A stretch of DNA of 64,000 nucleotides from Mayamaea pseudoterrestris (Eukaryota > Bacillariophyta > Bacillariophyceae > Sellaphorales > Sellaphoraceae): the NCBI GenBank assembly GCA_027923505.1, contig BROI01000003.1, positions 992,001-1,056,000 of the forward strand, given 5' to 3'. The stretch's first letter is position 1; each line of letters starts with the position of its first letter. A program made the translations under genes and the position numbers. The notes under the pieces are model-generated. The model saw only the letters and a list, made by a program, of their open reading frames with translations. It had not been told where the DNA came from and did no database searches. Positions 51,940-64,000 of the stretch are shown here, piece by piece.

Positions 51940-54900
51940 CTCCCCTCGGGTACGCTGCTGGTCGTAGCCGCATTCTTGTCCTTCACAATCGCATACGATG
52001 TATCGCCGCGCCAAAACAATACTGGCTTGAGCAATGGCATCGCATCACAGTACGGCAGGTACTTCGTCAGTACGTCCGCAATGTTCTCCTTTCCGTCAAT
52101 CTTCACAAACTTGATAATCCCCGCAGCAACTGCCCAACGAACACGATGGTAGGCCAACGCATTGTGTCGCTTGGACAATGTCGAACTTGGGATTGTAGAT
52201 TGCGTAATCACTGCTTGGTTGTCTCCGTACATCCAGGCAGACTTCTCCAATGGTACGCCCATAGCCATGAGCGACGCGCGTAGAGAAATGCTGATATCCG
52301 TTCCACTCTTTGCTACGCCGAATTCCGATCCGAAGGTCGCAGTCTCGACTGTAGCCTGGAGTTTGCAATGCCAGTCGACAGGCGTCTGGTTGACAAATGA
52401 CAAAACTCCTTCCAATGACTTGCCTGTCACCATGCAATGCATGAGACACGCATCCTCGAAAGTTGATGTTCGTACGGTCACACCCTTTGGCGGTGGGTAG
52501 ACGTCCAACATCTCATCAACTCCGTCCTTCCCGTAAACGCTGCGCTCCCAATCTTGTTCCTCCATGGTGCCGAAGTGCTCCTCGTTGGCTGGCCACTTCG
52601 TACGGAAACGGATTGCTGCGTCCGGTAACTCTCGCAAATATCCACAGACTCGCTTCACCCGCTGCAGGTGTCCCTTGCGCGGCTCCACACGGAATCGCGA
52701 CAGACTCACAACTGCAACGGCAATGTCAAATCGTCCCAAAGTAATCGCCCACTGAAGTGCTCCGACTAGAGACTGGTAAATCTTCTTCTCTTGGTCGTTC
52801 AGTAGCTCGCTTTGGTCAAGTTCTGGATGATCGTCTTTGTCGATTGGTGATGAATACTTCTTCGGAGGACCTTCAAACAAACGCTCGTACTGCGCCAAGA
52901 GTTTCGCAACGTAGGTCTTGGCCGACCAGTAAAGGGTTCCGTCAGGGTCTCGTCCAAAGTCACCGCCGAGATGATACTCGGGATGTCCAACACCTTTGAG
53001 CTTAAACTTGTACTTCTCCTCTAGCATCTTGAAGAACGCTGCTGGATCGTCTGAAATATTCAACAGATCGTCGACCCATACACAGAGGTAGTCGTAGCTG
53101 TCGCCGGCGTCCTTGATCCACAGATCGGAATCGCAATAGGACGGCTTCCACCCTTCCGCAAGTAGGGCGTCGGCTAAGCGTTCGTGAAATCGTGCTCCGC
53201 TCGTTCGCAATCCGTACAAAGCCTTGACGATGACCAGGATGTGTCCTTCGCGCTCCCCGAACTCGGGGCCTCCAACGAAGTATACCTTCTCCTTGGTGAA
53301 CGCTTCGAGATAAGCATTCCCAATGTCACCGACCATGCACTTCTTGCCGTTTGCTTCTCCAATGACGAGAGCTAGACGCATTGCCTTCAATGAGATAACA
53401 CTGGAGTAGGCATCGTCGTTGTCTTTCGTCATGTGGCCGCCTGCAACGAGACGTGCCTTGTATCGCAAATCGTGCTTGACATCGTACACAAAATGGACTC
53501 GGATCTTTTGGTAACCAGTTGGTGGTGCTGTGGTGGAACTCGGACCGAGATCTTGAAACGTCTCGTACTCGTCCAGGTTCGCAAGCTCCACGCCTTCCGC
53601 ATCCGTCCACTTCGTGTGCCCTGCAGCTTCTTGTAGACGACGCGCTTCCTTCCAGTCTCGGGGTACTTGGACTCCAAACTTGTAGCGCGGTCCGTTCTTC
53701 TGCTGCTCCATTCGGGCGATCGCCACCTTGCGCGCAACCTTCTTGGCGTTCCGGGCCCATCGATTCAACGATGTCCATCCGTCCTTGTCGAGAAGATTAT
53801 GCTTTTGCGCGTAGGCTGCCACTGATACTTTGTCGCTTTCGATCATCGCGTTGAGAGGCTCCCAAGTCTTGGATCCATCGTCCCATTGTACAAGGACGTT
53901 CCACTTGGAGTGCTTCCAGTTCTTCGACTTGCTCGTCAGCGGACCCTGATGGTCTAGAATCTCCTTGAAGAACCATTTACGCTCAGGATTCGCCATGTCT
54001 TGGTTCACTTCGGCCTCGTAGAGATCGGAAACCTCGACATAGGACATGACTTCGTCCGCTTCGCCGTTACCAAGCTTCAGCATCATTTTAATGTTCTGAT
54101 GGTTCTGGGCGTCGCGGTTGTTCAGCTTGCTCATGACGGTCGCTCGAACTTCTTGCCCGTCGTCCATCTTCATGAGAAACGACTTGCCGATAAGTTCATC
54201 GGGTGCATACTTCGGGAGTTTGCGCCACGGATTGATGTTCTTCTTCTTCGGCTTGTCGTCGTCGTCATCGGCAGGATCGTCATCGGCAGGATTAGGATCT
54301 TCCTCCCCGTCGGTCATATCGTCGTCTTCCGGGTATTCCACCGTCTCAACCAAAGGGGTATCGTCTTCGTCAGGAATGAAAGAATCATCGTCTCTGCTGT
54401 CGGCGTCGGTAATCTTCTTGATCATTTCCGGCATAAGGATCTCGCCACCTAGACCAGGTACGGTATAGAGACGCTCCCTTCTTTCATGACTGGGGCGTGC
54501 CGACCGAGTTCAAATTTTTGGGTAAACAAACCGATCCTATGTCTCTTCGATCCAGATGAATGTCGGTCGTCTCCCGTCGTGTTGGGACCAAGCCAGTACG
54601 CCGGCGCGCGAGTCCGGGCCTCGACATCCTTGACAAAGTAGTTGACAATTTCAAACCAACGAAAATGCAAATGCTTCGACACGTCGGGGGACTTGCCCAG
54701 TGATAAACTCGATGGGGGACTTGCCGTCCAAGGCAGGATGCGACAAATGACGGTACATCTCGGTCTGAAAGAGTAAGCGCGTAGCCAGAAGCATGCCGTG
54801 CCCGTTCGGTCCATAAGTCGTTCACGACTTTCCTGTGCCCGATGATGCGCTCGCTGGATTTTGATTCTGGTAGTGCGGCTCCGATGTGTGCGCGGCGAAT

Positions 54901-57745
54901 CATGAACTTCGCGCTTGCTTCGTCAAACTCGGCACTCATCGCTTCTTTCGCATATCGAGAAGACTTCCAGCGGGCTCAACTCGCGGATGAAATCACGGAA
55001 TCGTTTCGGTACGTCACCTTTCGTCCGCATGGGATACCGACAATGATCTGACTGCGACAACCATACTCACATGTCCTGATATGATCGTCCATGGCGGTTC
55101 GTCGAAGAACATGGTGTCATGGGCCATCGATCATCTAGACGGTAGACGTTCAGGAATCGGATCTTTCGATGCATTCGTGGGGGGTATCGGCGCTCGTGCA
55201 TATTGAACTGCGTGCTGTGGCGCAAAGTATCCTTGATCGTCTGCGCGGTACCATGCAAAGTTCGGCAGCAATGCTCGATATCATTCTTTCAATGAAATCC
55301 GCATGTCTTCTGTGCGCGGCACAAACATTCAGCTCCTTCTCGGTGTAAACAGGTTGATTGTCGTGTCCGAGATTCGTATAAGTCACGTTGCTTTGACGAT
55401 GGGTGCGATTCCGCGTACGCGAACGTGTCGCGCGCGTAAACCCTCTTCGTTGTCACTGTCTTCGTCGTCTTCGTCGCGCGACAACAAGTCCGGTACGTCG
55501 TCCTCGTCGTCATCGTCATCGTCATCCGAAGAGTCATAGTCATCATCCTCGGTCGGCTCGACGTCAAACTCATTCGGATCCCAAGGCCCATCGAAGGTCA
55601 TCATGACCCGAGGTAAGGTGTGAAGCTCATGCGCCGACACTGGAAACATTGGCAAGGTCGCCATGCCACTTTCCATTCCGAGCATAAACTTGTATCCATC
55701 TGGCGTTTCGATTCGTAACTTGCCACCAAGGTTGTAATGCTTATGCGTTGACATGAAGTCGAAGGCTTCCATCTGCATACTTGAATGAATCGTCTTGCCG
55801 GTTCCAGAATATGCGTAATTATGGAACTCGCCGACGACCCAACCCTTGGTGCTCTTAAGCTTGGCGACTGCTGTGACGGTAGACAGGTCCGAAGTTTGGA
55901 CCACCGACTCCAGTGACTTCAATCTTGTGGAACTTGTCCTCGGTAAGTGACGGCCGTCGCTCCCCATACCTCCGCCACTCGCGCCGATCGACAGTCACTG
56001 GAATGCTTATCCAGTCAATGCTCGCGACTTTTACTTTGCGTGACTCTGAGCAATATTTGCTCCCAGTCGTAGTCGTGGCGGTGTCTGGACCTAAGAAACC
56101 TGGACCGCATCGCTGAGCCACGGCTGGTGTTGTTCCAGCTTCGGTCACGCAGACTCGCCGTCGTTGCCGCTGATGAAGTGGCTGCGACGTTCACGTTGCG
56201 TGTTGTACTGCGTCGTCTGCGTGGTGCCTGCCTGTGTTGCTGATGTCGGACCACCTGCAGCACTGGCCGCTCGACTCTACCACGGTGTTCAAACACTTCA
56301 TGTTGCTGATCGCGGGTAGGAGTCGCCACGTGTTGTGGAATCGTCGCATTCACGTCGCTGGGAATTTCGATCGTTTCTTGGTCGGCATAGCTGCGAACAT
56401 ACGAGCGAGTATCTCCCCCGACCGCTGCCGCCGCCAGCGCCTCGTCCGTGCTCAAGTCGCCGCGACCACCGCCCCCTGATTGGATTGCTGATTGTTGCTG
56501 CTACTTGGCGTGGAATTGTTCGCGCTTGCCTTCTTCGTCTTGTTCCTTCTCTCTTTCTTGGTCTGCTCAGATTGGTTCGCCTGGCGCTTCTCGGTCTCCC
56601 TTGATGCCACGACGATTTCATCGGATTGACGTGGCGACGTCGTTCAGGAGGTTCCAAAACTGGGTGTACGCCATCGGGTTGCCGGTCTTGGACTCTTCGA
56701 TCAGCGCCATGTTCACCGCCGCTGCCATATCCGCATGGCGAAAAACGCGCACTCCAAAATCCTGACGCCGTGCTTGCTGTAAGCATGCTCGGTTTCCTCG
56801 GCGTAGTCATTGTAGTTCTCTTCCTTGCTGGACCACTGGATAAGCCAATTGACGAGAGACTTGGGCGTAACTCGCGATCGGCCAGAGAGTGAAATTGCGC
56901 GCCATTCGTCTTCGCCGAACGTAGATCCAATTGCAGGGCGCCATCCCGTCGAGGAATGTCGCCTCCAACTCTGCAATGCACGCTGAGGCATTCGCGCTGT
57001 TGATGTGCTTGCGGACAATGAGCTTGCTCTGCGGTGTCTTGCAGGTATACTTCGAGCGCCGCTAAAAGCTTTGAACACTGATACTGATACTCGGCGAATT
57101 CGGGCCGAGGTAGCAGGGCCGGTTTGATTAACTCGTCGTCCCAAAAAGTAGCCAAGTCCTCGCTTCGTTGCTTGAAGGCCTAGCGAGAATGGCGGCGGAG
57201 CTCAGCGATGGTTCTTCAGCTCCAGCTTGATGGTCGTCGGCTTCGTTCGTCGTGGTGTCGTTGCCTCCGATAACGCTGAAGTCTCCGAAACTGCGGTTGC
57301 CTGCGGTCGGTCGACCCCGGTGCTGTGGAGGTCTCAGCTACGGAATGTGATCTTTCTCCAGGTCTTGCCATTGCGCAGTCGTCCGACGTTGCTCGTGAAT
57401 CCAACTCGTGAGCTTGCGCAATCGGGCTTGTTCCATATCGTCGACCACTGGTGCTGGGTCTGAATGTTCGTCACGTCTTGTTCCGACAGCCGGCCATCGC
57501 CTCCGCAGTCGTGAGTTCCTCTTGCTGACAAAGACACTGCGGTAGGGTCGTTTGGATCCCAAGTTGCGGATGCTGCGTGAGCCACGGACATGTCAAAGAC
57601 TTTACGACGGCACGCTTGTAGGTGCGTTACATCAATTGTCACCATGGTGGAGGTTGATCAGAGGAATCGGACTCGCTGCAGACGAATGATGTCACGATTA
57701 AGCTCCCCTCGCTCGCTCTTGCTCCGAAGCACTGAAATGTTAATC

Positions 57746-58152
57746 TAACACCGTTGACGATCTCGGCAGTCAACGTCTTACCTCCAAAAAGCTCCGATAC
57801 TGGGTGGTCCTTGGCCACGGTCTGTGCACAGCTCTTGATGGAGATGGCTCGTCGAATAGTCTTTGCGCTCGCCACTACACAAATACGACTGCGCACTCGT
57901 CGCAAACTAGTAGTTCTATATTGTGAGCTTATCGGCTACATCGCTACATCGACCACTCGGAAGATCATCCGATCAATCCCGTTTCTTTCAATCACATTAC
58001 ATCAGTCGTAACTGGTCGGTTCAGAATTTCATAAACGCAATCCACACGACGGTTGCGCACTTTCTTCATTCACATGTCACATAAGACAGCTGCGGACTAG
58101 ACACAAGCTAATTAGGGTTCGGGCTCTTGACTTCACCCCGCTCTGCTTGTCA
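57746..58152 (-). repeat. 5' LTR of copia element C2-D
   Basis: About 407 bp, the most diverged LTR of the set, with several small insertions. Its inner edge (GGTGTTA then GATTAACATTTCAG in the element's direction) equals that of element B. Confidence 0.75.
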
Positions 58153-59346
58153 CGGCATGACTTCGATTCAGAATACCTGGTCTAGTGTGGAGATCCTTTA
58201 CGCGGGTGCAAAGTAGAGGTGTGCCGACAACGGCACACAAAGGCATGCCCAATTCATCTCAAGTTGCATGATGGGGTGCCCTTGGTGAACCAGACGGGTG
58301 GAATACAGGAATGGGGCGACGTATGCGCGGGAGGAGCCTTCCTGGGATCCATGCGGGGAAATGGAACCGAAGACGAAGATCGATCCAGTGGTGGATGCAA
58401 ACCATCGCCGTTAAGTATCACCCTATGCACTTATCTTGGCAAGTCGTTTCTCAATTTGCATAGGAAGGGCAAGACTGTTTGTGCGACCCGTCATGGGCCT
58501 GCAAGAAGCCAAACCACACCCCACTTGAACCATCGAACATTACAAGATGCTGAAGCTTGGTTTTACGGCAAAGCGGACGCCAAAAGTCATGTCCTTGCAC
58601 CCATCGAGGTTTAGCCCAAACTCAGCATATTGTGGTTGGCCATGGATAAAGTCTGGCTTTTTCCTTCGTTCAGGCTCCTGGTCCACTGATGAATCATGGA
58701 GATACCATGCAATCCACAGAGAAGGCCACTGCAAGCTCCCCTTATGAGGAGTTTGCATGTCTTCAAGTAAGCACCAGTTAAGTTGACTTAACAATGACTA
58801 CAGCACCTCCAGCAACACTAGTCCAACTTCCACAGACTACCGCTGCAACTACATCAGCACACTGTCATGCATTGATTTCAGTCACAGCAAGATGGAAAAA
58901 TTGCTCATGCAAGCCAGCTCTACCTGTGTATCAAGCACAAGTCAGCAATGTCACCTACAATATTGTGCCACCATGTTGAAACTCACTCCTTGTACAAACG
59001 TATATGTTGCTACACCTTCAGCCACATATGCGCCATGGAGTGAATAATCAAACAACAAATGGCTACACATGTATCAACATCTGTCAACTACTGGAGGAGT
59101 TGCCATGGGCACACACTTCTCAGATACTCCCTGCACTCAACAATGGCCTTCCAAGACATTTGATGCCATTGCTCAACTCTAGGTCTGCATGAAAAACCCA
59201 TTGATTCACTTTAGCCAATGCCAAACAAAGGACAAGTCACTTCAACACTCATGCAATTCATCAATGATTGCTACTTCCATACAGCTTGTATTCAGATGGT
59301 GCAATGAAAGAAAATATTATGCTGATTATAGAGATCAATCAACATT
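58153..59346. other. Unassigned sequence between retroelements
   Basis: About 1.2 kb without LTR or pol similarity that I can see. A plus-strand frame of 131 codons (58219-58614) and a shorter one (58794-58979) have no recognised motif. The composition is more AT-rich towards 59.0-59.3 kb. It may be the remains of another element or host sequence. Confidence 0.35.
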
Positions 59347-59590
59347 TTAGGATTTGCAAGCACTGGGACAGTGAGCCAGAAACAGCAGTGTAATCATGGT
59401 ACAGGTTCGCCAGCCCATAAGGTAGTTAGTCGTATTGCGGCCTGTGTTCTCTGGATCGCATAGTTTTAATGGAAGCTCTTCGTTTGAGTTGCCGTGAGAC
59501 CGATTGCAACCAATCATACTTGGTAGGTTTCCGGTGATCAACGACCTTCGCCTGGAAACGAATCGCCAGATCAGGGTACTCAGCTAGGTA
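59347..59590 (-). mobile_element. Copia scrap related to element A
   Basis: A minus-strand fragment of about 240 bp encoding sequence like the RT/RNase H junction of element A (shared GNSxEELP and nearby words). It is broken at both ends. Confidence 0.6.
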
Positions 59591-59599
59591 AATGATCGT

Positions 59600-61136
59600 C
59601 ACAGATTCCGTCGCGTGACGCTCTTGATGCGCCGCGTTGACTTGCCTCTGCGTCGAGGCCTGCTCGTTGGTTGCGCGTCGCCATCCGTTCCGGGTGTCTT
59701 GGGCGTCGCCGCAGCTTGTCCTTCAACTGCTTTCGCTGATCAAACTTCATCTCCAACCAGACTTCATCCTTCACGCCGCGTGAGTTTCTTCATGATCGCT
59801 GCAAATGCTCGCCGATAAGCCGCTTGAGTCGGGCGCCATTGCCGCCGCCGCCTCCTTCTTCCACTAGACTGCGCTTGATTGATTGTGCGCTTAGTCTTCG
59901 GTCGTCGATGGGTGTTTCTTGTCATACTTGATGCAGCACTTTTCTAAGTGCGCGTACAACTGCGCGAAATTGTCTTCCAAGTCGGTGTATGCCCCATGTG
60001 TTTCTTGATGGCAATCATTCCGTCAAAACCTGCTAGTGATGCGCTGAATCCTGTGTGCTCGGAGAAAGCGTCGCGTAGTGTACGTTGTAAACCTGTCAGA
60101 GCTTCTGCGTCCATTTCGAGCAGCCAGATGACTTTCTTGTAGAACAGTGCGAAATTGATCGTCGGCCGTGACCACTTCCCGGTCAGCCGCATTCCCTGCA
60201 GTTCCGTTCGCGCGCTTTCCTTCTCGTATGAGCAGTAGCACTTCTTAGATCGTTCAATCGTTGGTAGACTTGCGTCCGTCCATCTCGTCTTCTTGAACTG
60301 CTGTACTGCGAGTGATGACGGAGTTCGACAGTGCGTGAGAAAAAGATCCTGTATACAAACTACATTCTTCTTACATGCCTCTGTTCCTTCGTCCCTTTTC
60401 CCGCCGGGTGTCGAATCGCGTCAAAGACTTCGTGGAAGTCATGCATAGCATGACTTTCAACTCGGAAATCCACTGTTTCCACGAGGAATCCAGCTTCATT
60501 TCTTTACAATCCTTCGCCAGAACGATAGACTTCGTAAATTGGTCTGAATACTTCTCGTCGTCTTCGTCGTCGCCGAGGTCCAGTACGGATGTCGGTGACT
60601 GCTTCGTGTCCACGCCCACACTCGTCGGTGGCACCTTGTGGCGAGTCAGGCTTCGACTCGTCGCCTTTGTGAGGAGTCCTTGGATTCGTTCTTGATCCGT
60701 TTCGCTTTCTTCGCTGGAGGTTTCTGCTCCGTTTCCGCTGCCCACGCTGCAATGTTCGCGCGCTTGACTCGCCTTCGGGTCGCTGTGACGAACGCGCCAG
60801 CGTTTCGGTGGTCAGTTGCGAATGTCTTGATGTCCGCGACTCTTGGCGCCAAATACCATTCGATCGCGTTCGTGATCGCGGCGTTGTTTCATCTTCGCAG
60901 CGATGTTCGCTCGTTTCCTGCGTGACATTGTCGCCATCGTCAGTCGTCGTCGTTGTCGTCGTCGTGACGTTCCACTTCGTCGCGAAATCGTCGTACTCCA
61001 TCTCGATCAGTTGCGTAAGCGATTCTACTCCGAGTTCGTCGAATAACTCCTTGAACTGAGGATCTTGGAAAACGCCTACGTTCTCTTCGTAAACATGCGC
61101 AAACGCCGCGTCTTTCTGCGCGCGAGTTTCCGCCAT
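59600..61136 (-). mobile_element. Gag-like region of a copia-type fossil
   Basis: A minus-strand region beginning with a polar, acidic leader (MAETRAQKDAAFAHVYEENV) at 61136. A threonine run, basic stretches and a helical part near 59.95-60.2 kb follow, looking like retroelement gag. It is broken in several places. No RT or integrase lies downstream on this strand. It ends near the scrap of lineage A. Confidence 0.5.
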
Positions 61137-61335
61137 CGTTGTCGTCGTGACAATGTTCTTGCTATCACCTGCGGAACTTTCCGGGCCAAGAACCAACGTC
61201 GGCCCACGTTACTGCTAAATCAATAGTACTCTTCGTCGATAAAGTCTCTATGCCGAGGCAATGAGTCTCAAGACAGTGTTAATCTTGTAACTTGTAAATC
61301 AAATCGTTGCACCTTTCGCTTGTAGCTGTCCTTGG

Positions 61336-64000
61336 ATGGCCAATCCAAGCTTGCAGTTGCTACAATACGAGAGACGAATAAATCGCTTTCTTAACTCTTC
61401 AAGCTTAGTAAGTCTGCTTGTTTCTACTCTATATCGCACTAGTTTTTGCAATATACTTGTTGAATCGCTTCGAAGCCGTCGCTGCCACGCATCACGCGAT
61501 CGTGAGGCTGTGGTGAGCCGCGAGTGCCGCTGTGTCACCCTATCGGACATTCGGTGTGACTTGCCCGATTTTCGCTGTTTTCGTTCGCATCCTGCAAGTT
61601 ATCTGATTGTTTACCGCAGCACGTATCGCTCAGCGGCAATCCATCAGGCGAACAAACCATTCGAGGCAGCGCGCAAGTTGGCAAAAGAAGCGGAGCGTGC
61701 GGCAGATCGGGCCTGGTTCGCCGCGCAAGAGGCAGAGAAGAAAGCCAAGCTTGAGAAGCTTGCTAAAGCCAAGCGCAGCCTGCTGGAGACAGGGATGTGC
61801 CGCCAAGGGAGGCCTCAGCGCAATCCCCATGGTGGAGCAAATAAAATGATAGCTGGTCGAGGCGCGAGCGTGAACGAGGAATGTGTCAATCCACAGAAGA
61901 TGAACGAGCCAATCAGCGATCTTTCACGTGTTGGCGAGCAAGTTACTATGGCAGAAATCGCGATTGCCACGTCGGAGGAATGTGTCCCTCTCTTGGCGCA
62001 GCCAATCAGCGATGAGCACGAGGCCATCATTCGCGAAACACGTGTCCGGGTGTCGGTGCCAACAGTCACGCTGGTGTCATCGCTAGTGCCTCTGATTGGT
62101 CCGTTGAACATGCCGCCACGAGTGCAGCAACCAATCAGAGAGCTTGGAGCAATGTATGGGATCGGAGCACTTGACCATGAAGACAGTGAGTTTGCTCTGA
62201 CGGTTCAACCAACGAGAGCTAGTGGAACAACTCGGTTTCTCCTTGACTCGGGTGCAACCAAGCATGTCACGTCGACAGCAGCTGGAATGGTGGACCTGCG
62301 CCCTTGCAATCGGCGCTTGTCGTTAGCAGATGGATCAACGTGTCGCGTTTTGCAACGTGGATACTTGCCGCTCGTCACCAAGAATGGATTGCGCATCACT
62401 TTGGTCAACACCTATGTGATCGCATCGTCTGCAATGAATATAATCAGTTTACCATTGCTTCTGGACATTGGCGCGCAGATTCTTCGCTGGGATACTGATC
62501 GAGTTATCATTCAATTGGACGAAGACGACTCGCAGTCATTACTGGAATTCATCCGCGAAGAAGACTCAGTTCTCTATTACTTAGAGGCGCATCGCCGACA
62601 GCTCGCAAAAGGCACGATCGCAGCAACTGGCGATGATGGCGAGGATGGCGACGATGCGAGCGAGGAGGGCGATGACGGCGACGACGCAGATGCAGGTGGC
62701 CGTCACAACTCTGGCGACCGACCAGCCAAGCGAGTAGAGATTAACTTGGCACATCAGCTCTTTGACCATCCGGGACGCGTCAAGTTGCAGCAATACGCAC
62801 GACAGTACAATCTACGCCTCATTGGAGTATTGGAGCAGTGCTCGGCATGCGAGAAGGCGAAGGCGACGGCAAAACGTACGACGAAACTGTCAAATGTGGT
62901 CGCTAACGACCCCGGTGAACGACTTTTTGTCGACTCGAGTGGACCATATACGGAAACCAGTGGCGGGAATCGCTATTGGCTTGCCATTGTGGATCAGAAA
63001 ACCAATCGAGTCTGGTCGTACTTCACTCGAGCGAAGTCACGCCTGAGCGCTTTCGTCATTAAGCATCTCATTCGATATGAAGGCAGCGGCTTCCCTTGCA
63101 AGTTCATTCGCATGGACAATGCTGCGGAATGGGAAGAGCTCAAAGAGTTTGCTTTGGCGAATGGCATTGTTGTCGAGTTTACGGCGCCGCATACGCCAAT
63201 GTGGAACGGCGTCGTTGAGCGAGCGTTTCCTCATCTTCGCGATCGCGCTTACGCAAGCATGCTCGCAAGTCAATTCCAAAAGGATGAATATAAGAAGGTT
63301 CCAGTCTGGCAACGCCATATACCGGCTCAAGCCAGTCGCAAGTGCATCGAGATGACGCCGTTAGAGTTGCCGGAAAAGCTTTGGGCGCACGGCGTCCACG
63401 ATGCAACGTTAATGAGCAATCTGCTTGGACGGAATGGCTTTGCAAATGCCTTTAGACCCTTCAACGAGCAACCGCCAGTCCGCTTTGCAGACTTTGTACC
63501 GTGGGGTTGCCGTGGCTACATGAAGAAGCCGCAAAAGCAGAAGCATTTTCGGCCGAAATCAGAAATTGTTTATCGTGTGGGATACGCCGATCATCACTCG
63601 AGCGATACCTACTTGGTATATAAGGTTTCGACGGAAAGGATTGTTGCTACTCGCAACGTGCGATTCAGCTCTAAGTACTTTAAGTTGACAAATCCGCCGC
63701 CGAATCACAGCATCTCCAGTGCCTCGAGCGAAGACTCTGATGCTGATGATGAGGATGACGACAGTCCATATGTCCGTCGCCTCGATGACGATGATGATGA
63801 CGACGACGACGATGATTACAGCAGTGGCAGCAATTCATCATCTTTATCTTCCAAGAGCTTGGATCACGATTCGTATGAGATCAGAGGCAATGATGAATAT
63901 AGCACCGATGTCGAGCTAGGAGGGATGGACGCTGTCAATAAAGACATTGAGCATCGTCGATCTCGCGCTGGCAGGGAGGGACGCCCTCGCAAGGAGGGAA
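61336..64000 (+). mobile_element. Ty1/copia pol (protease, integrase), open to the window edge
   Basis: A plus-strand frame is open from an ATG at 61336 to the last base (at least 888 codons). It has an Ala/Lys/Glu-rich coiled-coil start, then a retropepsin motif (LLDSGATKHVTS). The pre-integrase zinc pattern (HQLFDHPGRVKLQ...CSACEKAK) and an integrase core follow: FVDSSGPYTE, RMDNAAEWEEL and HTPMWNGVVERA as the D,D,E positions. An Asp-rich tail after integrase ends the window. RT and RNase H must lie beyond the edge. It looks whole over the visible part. Protease-integrase ahead of RT is the Ty1/copia order. No LTR was found on its left. Confidence 0.85.

Larger units (their letters stand above)
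51545..58152 (-). mobile_element. Ty1/copia element C2-D, complete part order
   Basis: A minus-strand copia element: 5' LTR 57746-58152, gag about 56.0-57.6 kb, protease/pre-integrase about 55.3-55.97 kb, integrase about 54.5-54.95 kb, RT/RNase H 51894-54434, 3' LTR 51545-51939. The RT/RNase H half is open for 846 codons and looks whole. It holds an acidic start, a chromo-like module (NVLVQWDDGSKTWEPL), RT motifs (KARLVAGGH, CVWVDDLL) and RNase H with NIADVLTKYL. The gag-integrase half is heavily broken (tens of places). The two LTRs differ by small changes including length (395 against 407 bp). Confidence 0.85.

Noticed and set aside
58219-58614. Plus-strand frame of 131 codons between retroelements
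   Set aside because: No motif, no neighbouring partner and unremarkable length for this sequence.
1-64000. tRNA and rRNA genes
   Set aside because: I looked for tRNA B-box words and cloverleaf flanks and found none that folded; no rRNA-like sequence was seen. A tRNA scan could still find one that I missed.

Overview
The window looks like nuclear DNA of a photosynthetic stramenopile, most likely a diatom. The grounds are: short GT-AG introns (about 80-145 bp); several proteins with a signal peptide followed by an aromatic residue, as in diatom plastid presequences; a metacaspase with its domains in the inverted order known from secondary-plastid algae; a secreted protein rich in SKG and MSMS motifs; and Ty1/copia elements of the diatom (CoDi-like) kind. 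I ran no searches. Family names rest on motifs read by eye, and exon models were built by hand from splice sites and reading frame.

The first 38 kb are gene-dense, mostly with intergenic gaps of 150-500 bp. In order they hold: an At5g03900-like membrane protein cut by the window edge; a PGAM5-type phosphatase; a secreted single-pass protein; a PAP2 lipid phosphatase; a DUF2358 protein; a type III metacaspase; an ankyrin-TKL kinase; a PAF-acetylhydrolase-like enzyme; a Tudor-RING protein with four NUMOD1-like repeats; a Vti1-type SNARE; a TrmA-like tRNA methyltransferase; a DUF2993-like protein; a small membrane protein; the spliceosomal cyclophilin CWC27; a PDAT; a double CW zinc-finger protein; an EF-hand protein; COG5; a ChuX/HutX-like protein; a signal-peptide spermidine synthase; a C1orf131-like nucleolar protein; and a damaged gene with two cysteine modules. 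These are housekeeping and plastid functions with no operon-like logic. Several pairs are divergent and share short upstream regions.

At about 38.5 kb the character changes abruptly. The remaining 25 kb are a nest of Ty1/copia LTR-retrotransposon fossils. They comprise one lineage with 443-bp LTRs (38.5-39.7 kb, and a scrap at 59.4 kb), and a second lineage with about 395-bp LTRs. The second lineage is present as a broken element (39.7-45.3 kb), an inverted fragment (45.5-46.6 kb), and a long element (51.5-58.2 kb) whose LTR plus RT end is duplicated in tandem as a 2953-bp unit. A 169-bp minisatellite lies between them. From about 59.6 kb a gag-like region on the minus strand and a long open pol frame on the plus strand diverge from a roughly 200-bp spacer; the latter runs off the window.

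The observations I would look at first are the RING/Tudor protein with NUMOD1-like repeats, the over-represented palindrome TACCGGTA confined to the gene-rich part, the triple hairpin upstream of CWC27, the palindrome at the LTR/gene boundary near 38.5 kb, and the tandem LTR-pol duplication with a chromo-like module.
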